The translations under genes were made by a program, and so were the position numbers. A stretch of DNA of 27,483 nt from Synergistota bacterium (GTDB lineage: Bacteria; Synergistota; Synergistia; Synergistales; Synergistaceae): contig JAEXGR010000046.1 in NCBI GenBank assembly GCA_023450745.1, positions 1 to 27,483 on the forward strand. The letters run 5' to 3'. The first letter of the stretch is position 1, and each line of letters starts with the position of its first letter. A model generated the notes under the pieces. It saw nothing but the letters and a program-made list of their open reading frames with translations. It was not told the origin of the DNA and did not search any database. Below are positions 16,242 through 23,923 of the stretch, one piece after another.

Positions 16242-16699
16242 AGCGCGTCCCCGGCGGTGTCAAGCACCGCGTCGATGATGGCGCTGTAGTCGCCGCAGCG
16301 GCAGATGTTTCCGGCCAGGGCCAGCCGTACTTCCGCCTCTGTGGGGTGCGGGTTTTCCATAAGCAGCGCCGTGGCCGACATCAGCATTCCGGGAGTGCAG
16401 TAACCGCATTGGATGGCTCCGTGGCTGATAAACGATTTTTGCAGCGGCGATAGCTCGCCGTTTTGAGAAAGCCCCTCGACGGTGAGAACGCTCTTTTTGT
16501 TTATCTGTCCCGTGAGGACGAGACAGGCATGGACGGCTTTTTTATCGATGACGACGGTGCAGGCGCCGCATTCACCTTCGCCGCAGCCCTCCTTCGTTCC
16601 TGTCAGGGCCATTTCGTCGCGCAGAAAATCGATGAGCCGCTTTGCGGGGTCGACGTTCATCCGGTATTTTTTATGATTGAGTTCAAAGTCAATTATCAT
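16238..16699 (-). CDS. 2Fe-2S subunit of the molybdenum hydroxylase
   Basis: This 153-residue electron-transfer subunit has all eight cluster cysteines in the standard layout: Cys39, Cys44, Cys47 and Cys59 for the plant-ferredoxin-like cluster, and Cys98, Cys101, Cys133 and Cys135 (CGYCTPGM and CRCGDY) for the helical-domain cluster. Its start lies inside the end of the Mo-subunit gene (11-base overlap) and GGAGG precedes the ATG, so the two are coupled. Length and spacing are typical, with nothing missing. Confidence 0.95.
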   Translation of the reverse strand: MIIDFELNHKKYRMNVDPAKRLIDFLRDEMALTGTKEGCGEGECGACTVVIDKKAVHACLVLTGQINKKSVLTVEGLSQNGELSPLQKSFISHGAIQCGYCTPGMLMSATALLMENPHPTEAEVRLALAGNICRCGDYSAIIDAVLDTAGDAL

Positions 16700-18959
16700 G
16701 CCAATCCTCCTCGGAGGTTATCCATTTGACTATTCTTTCCGGAGTCAGCGGCAGCTCTGTGACCTCCATACCCAGCGCGTCGCTTACGGCGCTTGCGATG
16801 GTGGCAGTACCGGCGATCGTGCTTACCTCGCCGATCGTCTTTGCGCCGAATGGCCCTTCGTCGCCGCCCTCTTCGACGAGTATGACTCTCACCCTTGGCA
16901 TATTCGCGCTGTTGAGCGTATGATAGCGGCTCAGACGGTCGTTTTTGGGGATGCCGTCCGAGCTTACCGCGATATCTTCGCAGAGGGCGTAGCCCGCGGC
17001 CATCTGAATGCCTCCGCGCACCTGGTTTTCCGCCATTTGTCTGTTGAGCGCAAAGCCGATGTCGTTGACGGAAAGAAAGTCAGTTATCTTTACCATGCCG
17101 GTGAGCGTGTCAACCGCCACCTCCGCAAAGTTTGCAACGAAAGAACCTGGGTTGGAGACGCCCTTCCAATCAGCGGTGCCGTAAAGGGCGACGCCCTTTT
17201 CCATCAGCGCTCTGGAGGCGGCCCAGGCATAGCTCATCTTTACTTCCGGGTGAGAGGCGGAGACGATCTGTTCGTTAAACAGCTCCAGCTCTGTCTCCGG
17301 CAGCCCGATAAGGGCGGCGGCGGCCTTCAGCAGCGAAGCCTTCAGGGAAAGGGCGGCGCGCCTGGCGCACTCGCCGGCGATGAAGGTTGTGCGGCTGCCG
17401 TAGGTGCCGAGGTCGAACTGCGTATATTTCGTATTCCCTTCGGTGACGCATATTTTGTCCGGGGCGACGGATAATATCTCCGCGGCGATTATCTGCATCG
17501 AGCGTATCGTACCGCAGCCGACATCGTGCACAGAGGTTTGAAGGCAGACGGAGCCGTCTTCATTCATCTTGATCGTCATTACGGAGAGGTTGCTGGGACG
17601 CGGATAAAAGCCGTTTTGATAGCCGCCGTAGGCGACGCCTGTGCCGCGGCGCCAGCGGCCCGTCTCCCGCGCTCGTTTCCGGCGTTCCTGCCATAAGAAC
17701 TCTTTCGCTCCGATCGTGAGGCAGTCCTTACCGCGACAGTTTCCGAGGGAGAGCCCATGCGCGATCTCACAGTCGCCGGGCGCGTAGGTGTTGCGCAGCC
17801 GCAGCTCTACAGGGTCAATATTCAGTTTGCGCGCGGCGGCGCTGAAAAATATTTCCAGCGGCGTAATTACCTCCGGCGCTCCCCAGCCGCGCATGCCGCC
17901 GCCGATGGGAGTATTCGTATAGAACGCCCGCCCTTTGAAATTGAAGGAGGGAAATTTGTAGCTCTTTGTCATCTTGGTCTTCATCGTATCCTCAAGGTTG
18001 ACAGCGTTTCCCGCGTAAGCGCCGGCGTTGGCGCGGTTAAGCACATGACAGTCGATGATGCGTCCCTCTTTTGTAAATCCCATCTCGATAGCCGTCTCCA
18101 GCGATGGACGGCAGGTCGTGGAGACAATCGCCTGCCGCCTGCTCAGATGCAGCTTTACCGGGCGTCCCGCCGTCAACGCCGCGTGAGCCGCGTGCGGTTC
18201 GTATATGAACTCCTGCTTACCGCCGAAGGAGCCTCCCATCGGTACTTTTATAACTTGCACCCTGTTGTAAGGAAGGTCAAAAAGATCGCAGACGATGGTT
18301 CTGACGCCGTATATCCCCTGTGTTGGCGTCCATATAGTCAGTTCGCCGTTTCGGTAGTCGGCCAAATAGGCGTGGGTTTCCATTGTGATATGGTTCATCT
18401 GCTGAGATGAGAGAGATGACTCGCAGCGGGCGCTCTCTTTCGATTCCGCTTCCGCGCCGCTGCCGCAGGAAAAGTCTACATCGCAGAGCAGATTGCCGCC
18501 TTCATGTATGGGGCAGGCCTCTGGCGCGGCGCTTTCGCTGAGGGAGATTATTGCCGGCAGATCCTCGTAATCTATAGAAAGCCTGCGCGCACCCTCTTCC
18601 GCCGCCTTTTTACTCTCGGCTACGACGCCGGCGATAATGTCGCCAACGTAGCGCGCGCGATTCGTGTAGAGCTGCTTATCCTCGGGTACCCCCTGCTGCA
18701 GCGGAGTCTTACGGGAGTTGTTGTATTGTTTATGCGGCGAATTTTCGTAAGTGAATACCTCGACGACGCCGCGCAGCCTGCGTGCCGCGCGCGTATCGAC
18801 GCCGCGTATCTTTGCGTGCGCGTGTGTGCTGCATACAAGCTCCAGATATAACATTCCTGGCAATTGAATATCCGAAGAATATATCATCTCGCCGGTCGCC
18901 TTATATTCGGCGTCATTGATGGGATATGATTTGCCGGCGTAGCTGTAAGTCTCTTTCAA
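16689..18959 (-). CDS. molybdenum-binding subunit of a xanthine-dehydrogenase-type hydroxylase
   Basis: This is the 756-residue catalytic subunit. It has the aldehyde-oxidase/xanthine-dehydrogenase a/b hammerhead domain (about residues 15-140), then the Mo-cofactor domain with MGGSFGGKQE (241-250), GGGMRGWGAPE, and the C-terminal GPFGAKTIGE whose Glu711 is the expected catalytic base. These enzymes hydroxylate a carbon next to nitrogen in a heterocycle, or an aldehyde, using water. Substrate pocket residues are not diagnostic here. The start is TTG 18959 with GAGGAGG about seven bases upstream. Context is an AcnX dehydratase upstream and a betaine transporter and lyase downstream, so it probably acts in the same catabolic route rather than in purine metabolism. 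Residues 155-188 (Ser/Glu/Cys-rich, CGSGAEAESKESARCESS) look like a family-specific insertion. Confidence 0.9.
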   Translation of the reverse strand: MKETYSYAGKSYPINDAEYKATGEMIYSSDIQLPGMLYLELVCSTHAHAKIRGVDTRAARRLRGVVEVFTYENSPHKQYNNSRKTPLQQGVPEDKQLYTNRARYVGDIIAGVVAESKKAAEEGARRLSIDYEDLPAIISLSESAAPEACPIHEGGNLLCDVDFSCGSGAEAESKESARCESSLSSQQMNHITMETHAYLADYRNGELTIWTPTQGIYGVRTIVCDLFDLPYNRVQVIKVPMGGSFGGKQEFIYEPHAAHAALTAGRPVKLHLSRRQAIVSTTCRPSLETAIEMGFTKEGRIIDCHVLNRANAGAYAGNAVNLEDTMKTKMTKSYKFPSFNFKGRAFYTNTPIGGGMRGWGAPEVITPLEIFFSAAARKLNIDPVELRLRNTYAPGDCEIAHGLSLGNCRGKDCLTIGAKEFLWQERRKRARETGRWRRGTGVAYGGYQNGFYPRPSNLSVMTIKMNEDGSVCLQTSVHDVGCGTIRSMQIIAAEILSVAPDKICVTEGNTKYTQFDLGTYGSRTTFIAGECARRAALSLKASLLKAAAALIGLPETELELFNEQIVSASHPEVKMSYAWAASRALMEKGVALYGTADWKGVSNPGSFVANFAEVAVDTLTGMVKITDFLSVNDIGFALNRQMAENQVRGGIQMAAGYALCEDIAVSSDGIPKNDRLSRYHTLNSANMPRVRVILVEEGGDEGPFGAKTIGEVSTIAGTATIASAVSDALGMEVTELPLTPERIVKWITSEEDWHDN

Positions 18960-18977
18960 AAAAATTCCTCCTCGGAA

Positions 18978-19388
18978 TCAAACTGAAAGTTCGACAGTTC
19001 CCTCATCCGCGTCAAGTTCGCATAGGGCGCCGTTCTTTGCGTTTTCGTAAAATTCTCTTGGCAGCTTGTCTGCAAGCGGTATCTTCATCAATATGGCGCA
19101 GGTCACAAGTATCGTGTCAGCGTACTCGACGATCATCCCTTTGGGGCTTTTGCCGTTGAGCATCAACTGGTAGAGGCCGTCAAGCTGTACGCTGGAGCTG
19201 CCCTTGCCGCCGGGAAAGACGAGTATTTTATTTGAGATGTCAACGCCGCAGAGCGCGTGCTCCTCTTCAATTATCTTTCCGCTCCGCGGTTCTGTGAGGT
19301 AGAAGCAGATATCGTCTTTCGATAGCAGTATCTCTCCGTGCGCCGAGCCGGCGGCGATTTTGTGACAGGAATACTTATTCTCATTCAT
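18978..19388 (-). CDS. aconitase X small (swivel) subunit, DUF126
   Basis: This 136-residue protein matches the DUF126 swivel domain of aconitase X. The key segment is FPGGKGSSSVQLDGL (residues 58-72), holding the conserved Ser loop, followed by MIVEYADTILVTCAIL, the usual closing strand. Together with the large subunit it forms a hydro-lyase. Known members dehydrate cis-3-hydroxyproline or phosphomevalonate. ATG 19388 was chosen instead of a further-upstream start at 19421 because GGAGG lies upstream at a usable distance; it overlaps the large-subunit stop by eight bases, showing coupling. Eighteen bases separate it from the Mo-subunit gene. Confidence 0.82.
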   Translation of the reverse strand: MNENKYSCHKIAAGSAHGEILLSKDDICFYLTEPRSGKIIEEEHALCGVDISNKILVFPGGKGSSSVQLDGLYQLMLNGKSPKGMIVEYADTILVTCAILMKIPLADKLPREFYENAKNGALCELDADEGTVELSV

Positions 19389-20583
19389 GGCCCCAATCCT
19401 CCAATCCCAGCGCCGCGTCAAGGCAGCGTTCGACTGGCATCACGGAAAATCTCAGTCCGCGTCTTGAAGTGTAGTAAAGGCATTTCGGCGAGTCCGTGAG
19501 CAGGTGTTTTCCGCGCAAGTGTTCCCAGCAGGGCTGGTCGACGCAGGTGTTGCCGACGACGGTCACGTTGCTATCGCTCAGCTCTTTTCCCAACGGCAGG
19601 CGTGATATCTGCGCCGCCGCAGAGGCGGCGGTCAGTATCCAGACCGGCGCCTTCGCCCTTCTGCCGGCGAGGTGGCGGTGGACGCGGTAAATTTGCGAGA
19701 GCGAGTAGTGCGGGCAGCCGAGGATGACGCCTTCAGCTTTTGAGGCGGCGCAGGTGAATTTTTTCTCTGCCTCAACCATCTCTTTTTCCGTTATTGTCAC
19801 TTCGCGCCTGACCTCCGTGCCCAGACGCGCGAATTCCGCCTCCGGCGTCACCCCCTCTACATGGAAAAGCGGGACGCGGCCCGCGGTGTTCAATTCTGCG
19901 CCGAGGTTGATCAGCCCTTCGGTAGTGGCGCGAAAGTCGCCTCTGAAAAGCGGCACGGCACGGCCGACCTTCTTCGCCGCAACCCAGCCGAGGATGGAAA
20001 AGTCAGATTCGTTTGCGATCTCCCGCTCCACGTTCACATAGAGGCCGGCCCTTCTGTTCTCCTCGAGCAGGAAGCCGTAGCGCGGCGTGAGTCCGACGAT
20101 CGCGGAGCAGAGCGCGCTTTGCGCTGATTCTGGGTTGGTGCGCGCGCCGATGACGGAATTGGCGAAAGCGGTCACGCTTGATTCAGAGAAGGCGACATTC
20201 TCGCGCATCCTAGGCAGATTGCCGTCCAGATATGGGGTGCAAGTGAAGTTTAGAATAAATCCCATCGCCTCATAGGCGCCGCGGCAGCGCTCCGTCAATT
20301 TAATATCATTATCGGAGGCGTATCCGCTGCCGCCGAAATAACCGATGTCGAAGCCGGGGTTGACCGTGGCGCAGACGCGCGTTCGGCTGCCGCCGGCCAA
20401 CATTTTTTCGGCGAACCATAGATCGGCCTCCTGGTTGCTTAAGGAGACATGGGCGCGGGCTATCGGTTCGAAGACGTCGGCTCCCATCGCCTCGCCGATG
20501 CCGGTTAATATCTCCATGGCGAGAGCCGCGCCTTTGCCCTCAGCTCCGCGCAGTATCGCCCTTTCATCTTCCGTGAGTTTCAC
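19381..20583 (-). CDS. aconitase X large catalytic subunit (DUF521)
   Basis: This 400-residue protein has the aconitase X catalytic fold. Recognisable family blocks are the N-terminal AMEILTGIGEAMGADVFEPIA (22-42), TCTPYL (114-119), ANSVIGARTNPE (141-152), GLTPRYGFLLEENRRA (164-179) and GCPHYSLSQI. Cysteines in TCTPYL and GNTCVDQPCW are candidates for iron or Fe-S binding. The family catalyses dehydration of small hydroxy acids; the split large/small arrangement is the one common in bacteria with a dehydratase role. The exact substrate is unknown: cis-3-hydroxyproline is one established case, but no proline-pathway genes are seen here. The start is GTG 20583 with GGGAG upstream, 13 bases after the SDR stop. 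Confidence 0.85.
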   Translation of the reverse strand: MKLTEDERAILRGAEGKGAALAMEILTGIGEAMGADVFEPIARAHVSLSNQEADLWFAEKMLAGGSRTRVCATVNPGFDIGYFGGSGYASDNDIKLTERCRGAYEAMGFILNFTCTPYLDGNLPRMRENVAFSESSVTAFANSVIGARTNPESAQSALCSAIVGLTPRYGFLLEENRRAGLYVNVEREIANESDFSILGWVAAKKVGRAVPLFRGDFRATTEGLINLGAELNTAGRVPLFHVEGVTPEAEFARLGTEVRREVTITEKEMVEAEKKFTCAASKAEGVILGCPHYSLSQIYRVHRHLAGRRAKAPVWILTAASAAAQISRLPLGKELSDSNVTVVGNTCVDQPCWEHLRGKHLLTDSPKCLYYTSRRGLRFSVMPVERCLDAALGLEDWGHE

Positions 20584-20596
20584 TGTCTCCCGCCCT

Positions 20597-21376
20597 CTAG
20601 CTGTGGCAGTTTTCCGTAAAGCCGTCTATGGCCAGTGCCTGCCCGCTGATTTTTTCGCCGGCCGGCGAACAGAGATAGAGGCACATCTCGGCGATATCCT
20701 CCGCCTTGATAAACGTATGCAGCGCAGTCTGGTTCAGATAGCCGTCTCTGACATTGTCCGGCGCCAGCCCAAGCTTGGCCGCTTCGCGCTCGATCACGCC
20801 CTCGATGCGCGGTCCCTCGACGCAGCCGGGGCAGATGGCGTTGACTCTGATCTTGAATCCTCCAAGTTCTAAAGCGACTGATTTTGTAAAGCCGATCGTC
20901 GCCCACTTAGAGGCCGCGTATGGCGTCCGGTGGGGATAGGCGAAGAGGCTGGCGGTGGAGCCGAGATTGATTATCGCTCCGCCGCCCGCTTTAATTAAGA
21001 GGGGGGCGGCGAGCTTAGTACAAAAAAACTGACTGTCGATATTCGTTCGCAGCGTATCCGACCAATCCTTGGCGCTTATCTCATCCACGCGCCCCGTAGG
21101 GCCTGCGACTCCGGCGTTGTTGATGAGAAAATCAAGCCCACCCATTTCGTTCTCGATTTCGCCGAACATTCTTTCAACGTCTTCGTATACGGCAACGTCG
21201 GTGACGGAATATGTCAGTCCCGGTATCTCAACCGCGCATTTTTTCAGCTTATCCTCCGACCGGCTGCAAATATGCACGCGCGCGCCGGCATTATGGAAGG
21301 CCGATGCAATAACCTTGCCTATGCCGTCAGATCCAGCCGTGACAAGGACTTTCTTGTCTCTTAAATGGTGCGTCAA
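20597..21376 (-). CDS. SDR family NAD(P)-dependent oxidoreductase
   Basis: This is a 259-residue classical short-chain dehydrogenase. The cofactor motif is TAGSDGIG (residues 13-20), with NNAG at 86-89, catalytic Ser140 (or Ser143) in NLGSTAS, and Tyr153 and Lys157 in YAASK. Arg39 after the second strand would favour NADP(H), as a guess. It ends in the usual ALAIDGF. It is the first gene of the operon. The start is TTG 21376: GGAGG lies seven bases upstream and no ATG fits. It probably oxidises or reduces a hydroxy/keto intermediate of the same pathway; relatives are often misnamed 3-oxoacyl-ACP reductase. Confidence 0.9.
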   Translation of the reverse strand: MTHHLRDKKVLVTAGSDGIGKVIASAFHNAGARVHICSRSEDKLKKCAVEIPGLTYSVTDVAVYEDVERMFGEIENEMGGLDFLINNAGVAGPTGRVDEISAKDWSDTLRTNIDSQFFCTKLAAPLLIKAGGGAIINLGSTASLFAYPHRTPYAASKWATIGFTKSVALELGGFKIRVNAICPGCVEGPRIEGVIEREAAKLGLAPDNVRDGYLNQTALHTFIKAEDIAEMCLYLCSPAGEKISGQALAIDGFTENCHS

Positions 21377-21444
21377 ATAAATAACCTCCGCTTATCATAA
21401 TTTATATTCTTCATATAACATATGTGCTAGAAATAATTTTTTGA

Positions 21445-21469
21445 AAAACGGGACACATTGTCCTGTTTT
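21445..21469. promoter_or_regulatory. palindromic operator candidate 1
   Basis: AAAACGGGACA (21445-21455) and TGTCCTGTTTT (21459-21469) form an inverted repeat with 10 of 11 pairs around CAT. It lies in the divergent gap between the IclR gene and the SDR operon, 69 bases upstream of the SDR start, close to where a minus-strand -35 would sit. IclR dimers bind such palindromes. The T-run on the plus strand leaves a terminator-like role possible. Confidence 0.5.
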
Positions 21470-21521
21470 TGTATTATGGTGATAGTAGCACCATTTTTTT
21501 TGTCTGTCAAGATTTCGAAAA

Positions 21522-21535
21522 CGCTTAATTAAGCG
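21522..21535. promoter_or_regulatory. palindromic operator candidate 2
   Basis: CGCTTAATTAAGCG is a perfect 14-bp palindrome, extended after one mismatch on each side by AAA and TTT. It lies nearer the IclR gene, 118 bases upstream of its start, and differs in sequence from the other palindrome, so one may serve another regulator. Confidence 0.45.
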
Positions 21536-21652
21536 GTTTGAATTAACTGGCATATGTACCTTTTTGTGGAATATCGGCGAGATGATATGTGATATGATAT
21601 TTTGGCGGTGATGAAGCGTTGCGCATTCAATATGTTTAGGATGGTGAAGGAC

Positions 21653-22405
21653 ATGGAAATGTCTACGATAGATAAAACGGTCGCGTTGTTGGAAATACTT
21701 GCCGTCTCAAAAACGGAAATGAGTATCAGGGAGCTGGAAAAACAGTCTCAAATATCGAAGTCGACGATTCACAGGATATTGCAAAACCTGCACCAAAGGG
21801 GTTGGGTCGCTCAAAATACGGAAACGGAGCGTTACAATATTGGGTTGAGATTCCTTTTTTTATATAACACAGATTCGTTTTACCGTCATTTTCTGGATAT
21901 CGCGCGGCCCTTAATGGATCAATTGGTTTTTGCGACCAGGCAAACGGCGCTTATCTCTGTACTGGATAAATCGGAGGGATACTGCATATTCACAAAAACT
22001 CCGCCCACACTGCTGCAGTACGCGGCCTACCCCGGGATGCGCTTCCCGATATACGCTGGCGCCACGGGGAAGGTTCTGTTGGCTTTCGCTCCGGAGAATA
22101 TCAGGGAGAAGGTGCTGAGCGACAACAAAATCCAGGTTGCGCCGAATACGATAATAGACGAAAGGCTTTTGCGTGAAGAGGTTGAAAAGATACGCCGCGA
22201 CGGCTACGCGTTCAGTACAAAAGAACTCCAGAACCAGACGTCGGGAGTCAGCGTTCCCATATTGACGGCCAACGGCGAACTGATAGCGCAGTTTGGCATC
22301 GCTGGCCCGGCGGCGGATTTCGAAAACAAATTTGAGTCGATGTTGGAAGAGGTACAGAAGGCGGCCAAAGCGTTTAATGACGCGCTGACGGTAAGGTCGC
22401 TTTAA
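21653..22405 (+). CDS. IclR family transcriptional regulator
   Basis: This is a regulator of about 250 residues, with an N-terminal winged helix-turn-helix (about residues 5-65: STIDKTVALLEILAV, then SIRELEKQSQISKSTIHRILQNL) and a C-terminal IclR effector domain marked by YAGATGKVLLAF and the QTSGVSVPI block. Divergent placement next to the SDR-AcnX-XDH-BCCT-lyase operon makes it the likely local regulator, responding to a substrate or intermediate. The frame opens at TTG 21602. ATG 21653 or 21659 is more likely, because GAAGG lies eight bases before the latter and family members usually begin just before the helix. A terminator follows. Confidence 0.9.
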   Translation: MEMSTIDKTVALLEILAVSKTEMSIRELEKQSQISKSTIHRILQNLHQRGWVAQNTETERYNIGLRFLFLYNTDSFYRHFLDIARPLMDQLVFATRQTALISVLDKSEGYCIFTKTPPTLLQYAAYPGMRFPIYAGATGKVLLAFAPENIREKVLSDNKIQVAPNTIIDERLLREEVEKIRRDGYAFSTKELQNQTSGVSVPILTANGELIAQFGIAGPAADFENKFESMLEEVQKAAKAFNDALTVRSL

Positions 22406-22437
22406 GTTCCAGCGCTGATTATCGAAACAAAGAACTG

Positions 22438-22471
22438 GGCCCGCCTCTTTGGGCAGGCCTCATTTATTTTT
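22438..22471. terminator. terminator between convergent iclR and M20 genes
   Basis: GGCCCGCC (22438-22445) pairs with GGCAGGCC (22452-22459) with one mismatch, then TCATTTATTTTT. It is 33 bases after the IclR stop. Confidence 0.6.
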
Positions 22472-22483
22472 ATACAGCGGCTG

Positions 22484-23665
22484 CTAGCCTTTTGCCGCTT
22501 CAAACTCGGACCTGATCTTTTCTCTCAGCTCGCCGTCAGTAAATACCTTCAGGCAGATGTCGGCCATGATGCGCGCGCCCTTGACGAGCGCTTCGTGACC
22601 CTCTGCGCCGGTGGTCGCCGCGGCGAATTCGCGCGTATGGAGGTCGAGCTTTTCCTTTGTGATCGCAAACTCGGGCTGTATCGCGGGGCAGCGCAGGGAG
22701 ACGTTGCCTGCGTCGGTAGAGCCGGTGGGCAGATGTCCGCGCGTGCAGCGGATGCCGTATTCGGCCATCGTCTCCTCGGCGAGCGTTTCCGCCGTCAGGT
22801 TGGGCAGCATCGGCGCGAAACTGCCTTCAAATTTTTCCCAGCCGACCTCGGTGCGCGTGGCGATCGCCGCGCCGCGCGCGCATTCCAGCACCGCGGCGGT
22901 CAGCTCCCTTTGGATGCCCTGCTCCGGCGCGCGCGCCTCCACCCGGCAGACGGCGCGGTCGGGGATGATGTTCACCGCCCCTTTGACCTCGGTGATGTAA
23001 GCGGCGAGGCGGCAGTAGTCGTGCATGTGGAGGCGCAGCATGTTCAGCGCGTCGATGAAGAGCAGCATTCCGCTCTGCGCGCTCCGGCCGCGCCAGGGAG
23101 AGGCCGCTGAATGAGAGGTTTGCCCCGTGAAGGTGAAGTCAAAGCCGTCGATGCCGAGCGAGCGGTAGTCGGCGAAGCTCTCGCCCGCGTAAGAGTGAAA
23201 CATGACGGCGAAATCGACGTCGTCGAAGACGCCCGCGTCCGCCATGCGGATCTTCGCGCCGTCCGTTTCCTCCGCCGGCGTGCCGACGACGCGCAGCTCG
23301 CCGGCGATATCGCCCAGCGCGCAGCCGACGGCCATGCCCGCGTAGAGCGCCATCGTGCCGTGCAGATTATGGCCGCAGGCGTGCCCGATCTCCGGCAGCG
23401 CGTCGTATTCGACCATCACCGCCACTACCGGCCCCTCGCCGCCGCGGGATTTTCTCCCGATAAAGGCGGTAGGCATCCCCATATAGGGGTATTCGACGGC
23501 AAAGCCCGCCTCGCGGAGCTTCTCCGCCATCATGCGGCTGGTCTCGAACTCCTCTTCGGAGAGCTCCGGGTGCGCCGCGAGATAATCGCTGAAGGCCGTC
23601 ATCTCGCCGGCTTTAACGGTGATATATTCCTGCGCTTTCTTAAATACCTCTTCCGCTTTTGGCAT
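22484..23665 (-). CDS. M20 family amidohydrolase (peptidase M20D type)
   Basis: This 393-residue cytosolic metal-dependent hydrolase has AHPELSEEEFETS (residues 31-43), YDALPEIGHACGHN (87-100, with the metal-site Cys97 and His99), GTPAEET with the Glu132-Glu133 pair, the lid-domain motif GQTSHSAASPW, and STDAGNVS near the C-terminus. It resembles the aminobenzoyl-glutamate/aminoacylase branch and is a different paralogue from the one near the start of the window. ATG 23665 was preferred to ATG 23674 because the AGGAAG site abuts the latter but is nine bases from the former. It is a single gene on its own strand, convergent with iclR and divergent from fhs, so a role in the neighbouring pathway is possible but unsupported. 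Confidence 0.9.
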   Translation of the reverse strand: MPKAEEVFKKAQEYITVKAGEMTAFSDYLAAHPELSEEEFETSRMMAEKLREAGFAVEYPYMGMPTAFIGRKSRGGEGPVVAVMVEYDALPEIGHACGHNLHGTMALYAGMAVGCALGDIAGELRVVGTPAEETDGAKIRMADAGVFDDVDFAVMFHSYAGESFADYRSLGIDGFDFTFTGQTSHSAASPWRGRSAQSGMLLFIDALNMLRLHMHDYCRLAAYITEVKGAVNIIPDRAVCRVEARAPEQGIQRELTAAVLECARGAAIATRTEVGWEKFEGSFAPMLPNLTAETLAEETMAEYGIRCTRGHLPTGSTDAGNVSLRCPAIQPEFAITKEKLDLHTREFAAATTGAEGHEALVKGARIMADICLKVFTDGELREKIRSEFEAAKG

Positions 23666-23923
23666 TTTTACCATCTTCCTCGCCTGAGTCTTGCTTATAT
23701 TTTAACACTCAGCGGCCCTATCGTGGCGGCTGCCGGAGGTCTGGGCGCGCGGCGGAATAACCGGGCGGTTTTTGACTAATATTTGACGGAAACGTGCTAA
23801 ATATAGGGGGGACGGTTAAAAAATTTGGCGAAATAGGATAGAATATACTAATGTTGCCGCGAAACTGCGGAATTGGTTTTGTGCGGCCCAGATCTGAATT
23901 TAATAAAAACAGGAGTGGTTAAA

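Noticed and set aside
23675..23923. Possible riboswitch or promoter ahead of fhs
   Set aside because: TTGACT and TTGACG boxes occur near 23772-23788, but no -10 box is correctly spaced, and I could not fold a known folate riboswitch.
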